From: Deinococcus alpinitundrae
Lineage (GTDB): Bacteria; Deinococcota; Deinococci; Deinococcales; Deinococcaceae
Length of the DNA: 48,412 bases
Assembly: GCF_009982895.1 (NCBI RefSeq)
Contig: NZ_WXZL01000027.1
Location: forward strand, 1 to 48,412
Reading direction: 5' to 3'
In this document: piece by piece, positions 24,910 through 31,732 of the stretch
How the letters are laid out: the number at the start of each line of letters is the position of its first letter
Position numbering within the stretch: position 1 is the stretch's first letter
The notes under the pieces: model-generated
What the model saw: the letters and a program-made list of their open reading frames with translations, nothing else
Database searches by the model: none
Told to the model about the DNA's origin: nothing
Position numbers and translations under genes: made by a program

Positions 24910-25535
24910 ACCCGCAGGAGTTTCTGCCATTTGGAGTGTCCACCGTGTATGAAGCGTCCGGGCGCCAAGGCCTAGTGGACACCGAGCTGCACCAAGTCAT
25001 CCCCGGCAGCCGGGTGTGCGGTGCCGCCCGCACCGTGATGTGTGCGCAGGACGACAACCTGATGGTCCACGCCGCGATGGGTGTAGTAAGGCCCGGCGAG
25101 GTGCTGGTGCTGGTCATGCCAGAGGAAACGCCCGTGGCCCTGGTGGGCGACCTGCTGGCCACCCAAGCTCAGGGGCGCGGTGTGGCAGCCATGCTGATCG
25201 GCGCGGCCGTGCGGGATATCGAGACCCTCCGGGAGATGGGCCTGCCCATCTGGACGCGCTATGTACGTAGTCGAGGTGCCCGCCGGGTGGAGCAGGGCCA
25301 GCTCAACGTGCCGGTCACGCTTGGGGGCGCACCGATCCGCACCGGTGACTACGTCCTGATGGACGCCGACGGCGCGGTCGTGATCCCGCGCGAGCGGCTC
25401 TCAGACGTCCTGGACGCCTCGCGAGTCCGCGAGCAGAAGGAAGCCGCCAACCGCGAGAAATTCCAGTCGGGCACGCTCTCGATCGACCTGTATGGACTGC
25501 GCGGCGAGCTGGCGGCTCATCTGCGAGAGCCTTGA
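24903..25535 (+). CDS. galC: RraA-like class II aldolase: 4-carboxy-4-hydroxy-2-oxoadipate aldolase
   Basis: 210 residues; the ATG at 24903 overlaps the end of the previous gene. The fold is the RraA-like/HMG-CHA aldolase family. The substrate-binding Arg-Asp pair is in LIGAAVRDIETLREMGLPIW, and the gate and tail segments are PVTLGGAPIRTGDYV and MDADGAVVIPRERL. In the RraA RNase regulator proper the aldolase motif and length (about 160) differ, so the metabolic enzyme is preferred. It would split 4-carboxy-4-hydroxy-2-oxoadipate to pyruvate and oxaloacetate, the last step of gallate and protocatechuate 4,5-cleavage routes. The name LigK is equivalent. Confidence 0.78.
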   Translation: MVNPQEFLPFGVSTVYEASGRQGLVDTELHQVIPGSRVCGAARTVMCAQDDNLMVHAAMGVVRPGEVLVLVMPEETPVALVGDLLATQAQGRGVAAMLIGAAVRDIETLREMGLPIWTRYVRSRGARRVEQGQLNVPVTLGGAPIRTGDYVLMDADGAVVIPRERLSDVLDASRVREQKEAANREKFQSGTLSIDLYGLRGELAAHLREP

Positions 25536-25537
25536 GT

Positions 25538-26329
25538 ATGGAACTGCAGCGCGTCACACTGCTGGGCCTCGGCGAAGCGGGCAGCGCCATGGCCCGAGAC
25601 CTGCTGGACGCCGGCGTCCAGGTTCACGCCTACGATCCCAACCCGGACCGCCGGGTCGAGGGCGTGGTGTACGGCCAGGATGAGGCGAACGCGGTTCAGG
25701 GCGCTCAGATCATCTTCAGCGTGAACTGGTCGCGCGTGTCGCTCGACGTCGCCCGGCGTGTGGGCTCCACACTTCAGTCGGGGCAGGTGTACGCCGAGCT
25801 GAACACGTCCTCTCCGGATAAGAAGACGGCCGTGGCTGACGTGCTCGGCTCGGCTGCGCTGGTGGCCGACGTGGCCCTGATGAGCCCAGTGCCGGGCAAA
25901 GGCATTCGCACGCCGATGCTGATCTCGGGCCCGGGTGCGGCCCGCTACGCTGAGCTGCTGGGGCCACTGGGCGGGCCGCTGACCGTGCTGGACGGTCCGG
26001 TCGGGCTGGCCGCCTCACGCAAGCTGGCCCGCAGCGTCTTCTTCAAGGGCCTGGCCGCGGCGGTCGGCGAAGCGCTGGAGGCCGCCGCGTTGATGGGCCC
26101 GGCCGCCGAAGCTGCCCTAAAAGACGACATTGCCCAGACCCTGATTGAAGCGGACGCCAAGACCGTCGAAAGGCTTCAAGAAGGCAGCCGCCTGCACGCC
26201 GTCCGCCGCGAAGAAGAAATGGCCGCCGCCGCAGAAATGCTGCGCGCGCTCCACCTCGAGCCTTTAATGGCCGAGGCCACCCGGGCGTGGCTGGCCCGCC
26301 TAGCCGAAGAGTCCGCAAAGAGACCCTGA
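25538..26329 (+). CDS. NAD(P)-dependent dehydrogenase of the 6-phosphogluconate/DUF1932 type
   Basis: 263 residues from the ATG at 25538, two bases after the previous stop. N-terminal Rossmann domain with GLGEAGSAMARDLLDAG and then HAYDPN, an acidic end of the second strand that favours NAD. The beta-hydroxyacid motif is AELNTSSPDKK. The helical C-terminal domain (SRKLARSVFFKGLAAAVGEA, with the conserved Lys in KLARS / FFKG) is DUF1932. It presumably oxidises a hydroxy or hemiacetal intermediate, a role that LigC (a different family) has in protocatechuate 4,5-cleavage. The exact reaction is not known. Confidence 0.78.
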   Translation: MELQRVTLLGLGEAGSAMARDLLDAGVQVHAYDPNPDRRVEGVVYGQDEANAVQGAQIIFSVNWSRVSLDVARRVGSTLQSGQVYAELNTSSPDKKTAVADVLGSAALVADVALMSPVPGKGIRTPMLISGPGAARYAELLGPLGGPLTVLDGPVGLAASRKLARSVFFKGLAAAVGEALEAAALMGPAAEAALKDDIAQTLIEADAKTVERLQEGSRLHAVRREEEMAAAAEMLRALHLEPLMAEATRAWLARLAEESAKRP

Positions 26330-26542
26330 GCTTCGGGAGCCTGCTGCACTGAAGAGCGGCACTCCACCCGACCCTTACCAATTCACTCCCTGCCAGCCGT
26401 GACTACCACGGCGGACGGCGTGTCGTTGCTGCGTACTTTCCCGTGTTCCCGCCAGGAGGTGCGGGCCATTCATTCGTTTGCTCATGGCCACCAGCCGTAT
26501 TTCCCGCCCCTCTTTCTTCACTGAATGAACAAGGAGTTCTGC

Positions 26543-28252
26543 ATGAAACCCACCATTGTCTTGCTGACCGCCTCCCTCAGCCTCTTTGTCAGCTGCGCGT
26601 CCACGCTGACCACCAATCGGTCCAGCCTGACCAGCGTTCCCCCACAAGTCGCCTGCGCAAGCCTAGTGGGCCTGACGATCCCCGCCAGTGCCATCGGTCT
26701 TCCGACCAGCGGGGCGAGCATCCTCACGGCTGAGGACGTCAGCGACACCGATCCGGCCGGGCAGGTACGTGCGTACTGCAAAACGACTGGCAACATCCGG
26801 GCCGTGGACCCGGCCGCCAGCCCTATCCGGTTCGAAGTGAACCTCCCAAAATCTTGGAATCAGCGGGCCTTGCAGTTCGGTGGGGGCGGAACGAATGGGA
26901 GCGTCGTCACCGGTCTGGGTCAGTTCAGTGAGGGTCCAGCGAGTATCGCCACCCCGCTGGCGCGCGGGTACGTCACCTTGGGCAGCGACTCGGGCCACAA
27001 CACAGAGGGCAAACCGCCCTTCGACACCAGCTTCGCCCTCAACCACGAAGAACTGATGAACTTCGCCCAGTGGCAGGTGAAGAAGACCGTAGACGTCGCG
27101 AAGTATCTCACGCAGAAGGTGTACGGGCAAAAGCCGCGCTACACCTACTTTGCGGGCGGCTCTCAGGGCGGGCATGAAGCCTTCGACGCCGCGCAGCGTT
27201 ACCCGAATGACTACAACGGCGTGATCGCCAACTACCCGGCCTACAACCTTCAGAACATGTGGCAGGGTGCGCTGGCTCAGGCCAAAGCGGTGTACGGCAA
27301 CGCGTCGGGGGTGCCCAGTACAGCGTGGAGCAACCCGGCCAAGATCGCGAATCTGGTCAGCGCGGTGTACTCGACCTGCGACGGGCTCGACCGCCTGCAG
27401 GACGGCATCATCAGCAACGTGAAGGCCTGCAATCAGAAGTTCACCTTTGAGACGATCAAGGCCACCCTGCGGTGCCCGGAGGGGGCTGACACGGGTGACA
27501 CCTGCTTCTCCGATGCGCAAATTGCCGCTCTCGAGAAAATCGGCTCGCCGGTGCAGTTCACGTTCGCCTTCGCTGGCGGGAGCACCACCTACCCGAAATG
27601 GCCGATTCTTGAAGGAGCGACCTTTACAGGCAACCACCTGGGCCTCACCAACACGGCGGACCCGAGCAAGATCCCGTTCGTTCCCGGTGGCACGGCCTTC
27701 CAGTACTTCCCCGGCAAGGGGGATGTGACGGGCTTTATCACCGGCAACATGAATACTGATCCACTGGCCTTCGATCCCACGCAGTGGGTCAGCCGTCTCC
27801 AGGAAGTGTCGAGCTGGACCGACGCTGTGAGCGTCGACTACAGCCGCTTCACCAGGCACGGCGGCAAGCTGCTGCTCACCCACGGCACCATTGATGACTC
27901 CATCACGCCGTACAACACCATCGCCTACTGGCAGAAACTGGTGGCCGCCAATGGTCAAGCGGCCGTCGATAAGTTCGCGCGGTTTTACCTGATTCCCGGC
28001 AAGGGCCACGGCGCGGGCCTGTTCAATGCCAAGGCCGATCTGCTGTCTGCGCTTGAGGCCTGGGTCGAACGGGGGCAGGCACCTGGAGCACTGGTGGCCG
28101 TGGACGGCAACACGACAGCCGGCAGTGCGGCAACGAACGGCCGCACGCGGCCCCTGTGCCAGTACGGTTCCTTCCCCAAATACACCGGTCCGGCCAACCC
28201 GTCGCAGGCCCAGGCCAACGACGCCGCCAACTTCAGCTGCACAGCCGAGTAA
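26543..28252 (+). CDS. tannase/feruloyl esterase family lipoprotein
   Basis: 569 residues; AAGGAG lies six bases before the ATG at 26543. The N-terminus is a lipoprotein signal (MKPTIVLLTASLSLFVSC), with lipidation likely at Cys 18, so it is exported and anchored. Catalytic Ser 207 in the nucleophile elbow FAGGSQGGHEA, Asp in LTHGTIDDSITP and His in GKGHGAG. The Ca-binding lid motif is STCDGLDRLQDGI, with the Cys typical of this family's disulfide near the triad. It hydrolyses esters of gallate or ferulate. Its place after the aromatic cluster, 213 bp downstream and with its own leader, suggests that it releases the phenolic acid outside the cell. Confidence 0.85.
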   Translation: MKPTIVLLTASLSLFVSCASTLTTNRSSLTSVPPQVACASLVGLTIPASAIGLPTSGASILTAEDVSDTDPAGQVRAYCKTTGNIRAVDPAASPIRFEVNLPKSWNQRALQFGGGGTNGSVVTGLGQFSEGPASIATPLARGYVTLGSDSGHNTEGKPPFDTSFALNHEELMNFAQWQVKKTVDVAKYLTQKVYGQKPRYTYFAGGSQGGHEAFDAAQRYPNDYNGVIANYPAYNLQNMWQGALAQAKAVYGNASGVPSTAWSNPAKIANLVSAVYSTCDGLDRLQDGIISNVKACNQKFTFETIKATLRCPEGADTGDTCFSDAQIAALEKIGSPVQFTFAFAGGSTTYPKWPILEGATFTGNHLGLTNTADPSKIPFVPGGTAFQYFPGKGDVTGFITGNMNTDPLAFDPTQWVSRLQEVSSWTDAVSVDYSRFTRHGGKLLLTHGTIDDSITPYNTIAYWQKLVAANGQAAVDKFARFYLIPGKGHGAGLFNAKADLLSALEAWVERGQAPGALVAVDGNTTAGSAATNGRTRPLCQYGSFPKYTGPANPSQAQANDAANFSCTAE

Positions 28253-28297
28253 GCAGCTGAGCGGTTATCAGGGTCCTGATCCGGGACTGCACCTTAG

Positions 28298-28450
28298 CCG
28301 TGGTCAACGGTCGAGGTAGGCCGCATTGACGGACCAAGTGTTTGGATTGAGCTCGTGTGCCAGAACGGAATTGTGTACCACAGTCAGATCCACTACCACT
28401 CCATCTGGCGCGACCACACCCGCGACTATGGCGCGAACTTCTCCTTCTGA
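28298..28450 (+). pseudogene. possible gene end, 50 codons
   Basis: This open frame follows a TAG at 28295 and has no start codon in good position. It ends GIVYHSQIHYHSIWRDHTRD, then YGANFSF. The rich use of His, Tyr and Trp and the few Arg/Pro residues are protein-like rather than random. It may be the cut 3' end of an unidentified gene. The remaining bases of 28253-28582 show nothing. Confidence 0.25.
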
Positions 28451-28582
28451 GTGATGCTGGGGAGGGCGAGACGACAGCCTGATGAGGTTGTCGTCCCGCC
28501 TCATCAAGGGCGCCGCCTCAACATGACGAACGCAGCTAACGCACATCAGCAACGCTGTATTTAGACTGGAGAGCTATTGCAG

Positions 28583-29557
28583 TCAGATCCCGTAGCGCTC
28601 GCCGACCTCTCTCGCTTCAGCCAACCATTGCTGCCGGAGCCAGTGAGGAGCGCGCACTTCCACCCTCGGTCCCCAGCCACGAATCCACGCCATGACCTCT
28701 ACAGGAAGGTTATGGCGGTCAAGGGGAGCGTTCAGGCGCAAGAGGTAATGGCCATCGTCTTGCCGTTGCCCTTCAATCTGGCCCGGCCAGCGGCGGTAAT
28801 TCACGTAAGGTGCGGCGTCCGCTGTAAAGCGGAGCGTGATCTCACAGTGCTGCTGGCCGCCAATAATTCCCCATGCACCGTCCAGCTCGTTTCGGGGATC
28901 GAAGATGAGGTCAGGACTGGACTGAGCGGTCAGTCGCCGGACATCCTGAAAACGGGAGAGGTGAAACGTCTTGATCTTTGTTTCACCCCGCCGTTGGGCG
29001 AACACATACCAGTCGAGGTTGCTGCGGTTGATCTCCATGAAGGCGATGTCGGCCACGCTCCACTTCGGCGCACTCTCTGTTGGCTTCTGGTACAGGAATT
29101 CGATGGCTTCCCCATAACACCAAGCGGCGGCTACTGTTTCCAGAATCCTGGGCGTACTGCCCTGGGGTGGTGCTAGTGTTCGTCGCGTCACCGCCTGCAA
29201 GCGCGGGGGTAATTGTTCGGTCAGGTGAAGGAGGGCCTCGTGGTAGATCCGGCTGGGGGTAGGCGCATGGTGGCGTAAGAGCCGGAGCAGGGCGTGGGTA
29301 ATCACGGCCCGAACGGGTTCAGGACTGCCGGTCATGGCCCGCCACGGGTGCTGGAGACCGTAGCGGGCAGGCCGCTCCTCGGTCTGCCAGATGGCGTGGC
29401 CCTCGGCACGCAGCAGGCGGCGGTCACGTTGCACTTCCTGCATCTGACAGTCCAAATGCTGGGCCAACTCTGCAGTGGTCAGTGGTCCTTCCTCACTCAG
29501 TAACCGGATATGCCGCAGCAACCGCTGGCCCTGACTGCGGTTGCGGGTCACGGTCAC
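28583..29557 (-). CDS. WYL-domain transcriptional regulator linked to CRISPR-Cas
   Basis: 324 residues from the GTG at 29555-29557, whose last bases overlap the cas6 stop (GTGA). N-terminal helix-turn-helix (LLRHIRLLSEEGPLTTAELA, QHLDCQMQEVQRDRRLL), then a WYL domain with YGEAIEFLYQKP at its start, NLDWYVFAQRR in the position of the WYL motif, and KTFHLSRFQDVR as the conserved HxxR-type ligand pocket. WYL proteins often control CRISPR and other defence genes and may sense nucleic-acid ligands. It is the third gene of the Fic-cas6-WYL operon. TGTCACAG words in the cas intergenic region (31516-31676) are candidate sites. Confidence 0.85.
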   Translation of the reverse strand: MTVTRNRSQGQRLLRHIRLLSEEGPLTTAELAQHLDCQMQEVQRDRRLLRAEGHAIWQTEERPARYGLQHPWRAMTGSPEPVRAVITHALLRLLRHHAPTPSRIYHEALLHLTEQLPPRLQAVTRRTLAPPQGSTPRILETVAAAWCYGEAIEFLYQKPTESAPKWSVADIAFMEINRSNLDWYVFAQRRGETKIKTFHLSRFQDVRRLTAQSSPDLIFDPRNELDGAWGIIGGQQHCEITLRFTADAAPYVNYRRWPGQIEGQRQDDGHYLLRLNAPLDRHNLPVEVMAWIRGWGPRVEVRAPHWLRQQWLAEAREVGERYGI

Positions 29558-30507
29558 GGTACTGCTGCGAGGGTATACAGCCCCGCCCCAAAATGCGCCC
29601 ACTTGCCCACGCCGAGCTGCTCTCCATAGCGCAACAGGGCCGTGAACGGTGACAGGTCACCCTGGTACTCCACGGTGCCCATCAACCCGTCCATGCTGCT
29701 CTTCTGTTCGGGCCGACTCCCTTTACGAAGCTGCGAAACCTGAGAGGTGTGCTGAGCCACCGTCTCAATGTCGCGCGCCAGCAGCGGCAACTGAGCGAAA
29801 TCCGCCCCCACACTCTGAGCGCCTCCATACAGCTGTTCCAGATTACTGACACGCCGCTGCAGTGCCCGCACCAGAACTGGAAAATGCAGGTGCTGAGCCA
29901 TCTGACCATCCACTTTGAGATGGAGGGGCGAGCGCAGCTGCAGTTGGAGGCTTGTGGCCGAAACGGGCGGCAGGTCGGCTCGCCCCAGCACGATAGGAGC
30001 GAGATTGACGCCCAGCGCTGCCCCTTGGAGCAGCAACGCCTCGGCTCCGGAGTAAGGCTGGACACTGCGAACCTCAGTCATCTCGAGCTGTCCACCCGTC
30101 CGTCCCAGGCCGCGCTGGCCCACCTCACGCAGCGCTGCGAGCAAATACGCCAGTTGCGTCACGGCGTGGCCGACCACCACCATACCGAAGGTCAAAACGT
30201 CGCCGGGTTCCAGTCTTTGCTTCTCGCCGTAAGCCACCCGGAAGACCACAGGACGGGGTGGCGTGGCCAGCGAGGCCACGGCCAGCGTACCGGGCCGCCT
30301 GGGAGCATAAGTCAGCCCGTACGGACAGATGGCTTGCAGGGGGCAGCCCTGGCACGTTTCGCGGTGCGGCTGCGTGCAGGCCAGGTTGTAGAGGGCGTGT
30401 CCGAAGGCCCCTTCCAGTTTGGAACCGGGGAAAGGCGGCAGCTCAACTCGCTCCACAGCTTGCAAGGTCACACTGAGCACGACGAAGGTTAGATCCAGGG
30501 GCAACAT
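29554..30507 (-). CDS. cas6: Cas6 pre-crRNA endoribonuclease
   Basis: 317 residues from the ATG at 30505-30507 (MLPLDLTFVVLSVTLQAVER). It is a RAMP protein with two ferredoxin-like halves and the C-terminal glycine-rich loop LRYGEQLGVGKWAHFGAGLY that defines Cas6. A Cys cluster (CQGCPLQAICPYG, with an earlier CTQPHRETC) near residue 50-65 suggests a bound metal, seen in larger Cas6 forms. It would cut the hairpin repeat and leave the 8-nt ACTGAAAC handle found at each repeat end. It follows the Fic gene by 25 bp and overlaps the WYL gene by four bases. Confidence 0.9.
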   Translation of the reverse strand: MLPLDLTFVVLSVTLQAVERVELPPFPGSKLEGAFGHALYNLACTQPHRETCQGCPLQAICPYGLTYAPRRPGTLAVASLATPPRPVVFRVAYGEKQRLEPGDVLTFGMVVVGHAVTQLAYLLAALREVGQRGLGRTGGQLEMTEVRSVQPYSGAEALLLQGAALGVNLAPIVLGRADLPPVSATSLQLQLRSPLHLKVDGQMAQHLHFPVLVRALQRRVSNLEQLYGGAQSVGADFAQLPLLARDIETVAQHTSQVSQLRKGSRPEQKSSMDGLMGTVEYQGDLSPFTALLRYGEQLGVGKWAHFGAGLYTLAAVP

Positions 30508-30532
30508 GGGACGAGTGTAGAGGGATGGGGCG

Positions 30533-31516
30533 TCACTGAAAGCCGTTATCGGATTCCACCTTTTCGTCCCGCAGCCGCAGCAGGGAATGACTGTAAAGCT
30601 TCCGCCCACGCTTGACGGCCACAAGCTGTCCTCGCGTGACCCACTGGCGGAGGGTCGCTTCCTGAACCCCGAAGCCCTGTGCCAGCTCACTCAGGGGTTG
30701 CAAGGGAGACGTAGCCTCCACCGCCGCTGCCAGCAAAATGTCCAGTTGCGGTAAGACACCGTCGGCCAGCAGATCTTGCATGGGGCCGAAGTCGCCTTCA
30801 TCCAGCGCGCGCTCCATGGCCGTGCGGCTCGGCCTCGGAAAGCTGCTCTGAAAGCCCAGATCTCCAGCCTCCAGTGCAGCGTAGTAGCGCGCTCTGTCGC
30901 TGGCTTCCGTCCCCTTGATGATGATCGGCGGCCAACCCAGGCTGATGGCAAGGTAATTCAGCAGGATACGCCCCACACGCCCGTTCCCATCTCGGAAAGG
31001 GTGGATGGCCTCGAACGACACATGCAGACGTGCAAATGCCTCCAGGGCCGTGAACCGGCCTAAGACGAAGGGAATCAACTCCAGCCAGGTCCGCACATAC
31101 GCCTCCGCATCATGTTCGGGCGGACGCACTTTCGCTCCGCTGATCTGGATGCCACCAGTGCGAAACAGACCGCGCCGCTCGTCGAGTTCGCGGAACAGTT
31201 CACTGTGAATGTGCCGGATCATGGCGAGATTGACCAGCACCTCGCCTTCCCGGTGATACTGCAAGGCCAGATCGTATAACCCCTGCGCGGCGCGGAAGTA
31301 ATTTAGGATTTCCGGCCCGCTGCGCCGCCCACCCAGTACCGCTTTGAGCTGGGCGTCGGTGGCGAAATACCCCTCGATGCTCAGCGACTGGCGGGTTTCT
31401 TCCTGGAGCATGTACAGCCACTCGTCATTGCGAACGCCCACCGGCGGCAGACCCCCCAGCTCGACCAGCTTAGCAAGCCGCCGGGTCAGGTCTGGGCGCG
31501 GATGAGGTGGGGTCAT
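30533..31516 (-). CDS. Fic-domain protein (class II, self-inhibited) with C-terminal helix-turn-helix
   Basis: 327 residues from the ATG at 31514-31516; the frame opens earlier with a TTG and no start has a clear ribosome binding site. The Fic core is complete: IHPFRDGNGRVGR at about 171-183 (HxFxDGNGR). The inhibitory motif SLSIEG at 44-49 matches S/TxxxEG, placing it in class II, where the N-terminal helix blocks ATP until released. The C-terminus (LSELAQGFGVQEATLRQWVT, then LVAVKRGRKLYS) is a DNA-binding-like helix-turn-helix. Family members transfer AMP or other nucleotides to proteins. It is the first gene of the operon with cas6 and the WYL gene, which is unusual. Confidence 0.88.
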   Translation of the reverse strand: MTPPHPRPDLTRRLAKLVELGGLPPVGVRNDEWLYMLQEETRQSLSIEGYFATDAQLKAVLGGRRSGPEILNYFRAAQGLYDLALQYHREGEVLVNLAMIRHIHSELFRELDERRGLFRTGGIQISGAKVRPPEHDAEAYVRTWLELIPFVLGRFTALEAFARLHVSFEAIHPFRDGNGRVGRILLNYLAISLGWPPIIIKGTEASDRARYYAALEAGDLGFQSSFPRPSRTAMERALDEGDFGPMQDLLADGVLPQLDILLAAAVEATSPLQPLSELAQGFGVQEATLRQWVTRGQLVAVKRGRKLYSHSLLRLRDEKVESDNGFQ

Positions 31517-31676
31517 GTCACAGGTGGGTAGGGCCGCAAATGCATGTACAGGCGACAAGGAGGGATGTTAGAGTGGACACCATGTCACAGTAAAATTAAC
31601 CTGGGGAGCAGAAATGACGTCTGGGCACAGGATTCTCGTCTGTCACAGTATGGCATACACGGGTGAAGTGTGACAG
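31516..31676. promoter_or_regulatory. divergent control region with repeated TGTCACAG
   Basis: TGTCACAG occurs at 31516-31523, 31583-31590 and 31641-31648, and the inverse TGTGACA at 31669-31675, within 160 bp between the Fic and cas3 genes. The second copy abuts TAAAAT (31591-31596), which could be a -10 box for the cas3 operon; the matching -35 (TTAGAG, 31568) is poor. These words are candidate operators of the WYL or Fic-HTH protein. Confidence 0.5.
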
Positions 31677-31732
31677 GCTTGATAATCGTGTCGGCGTCAC
31701 TCTATGACGTGCCGTTCGATCAGAGTGAGGCT

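Noticed and set aside
24903..25535. RraA, regulator of RNase E
   Set aside because: The Arg-Asp aldolase motif, 210-residue length and position after a GalB-like gene favour the aldolase.
26663..28009. A 448-codon open frame on the minus strand
   Set aside because: It lies fully opposite the tannase gene, has no family motif and the composition of an antisense shadow.
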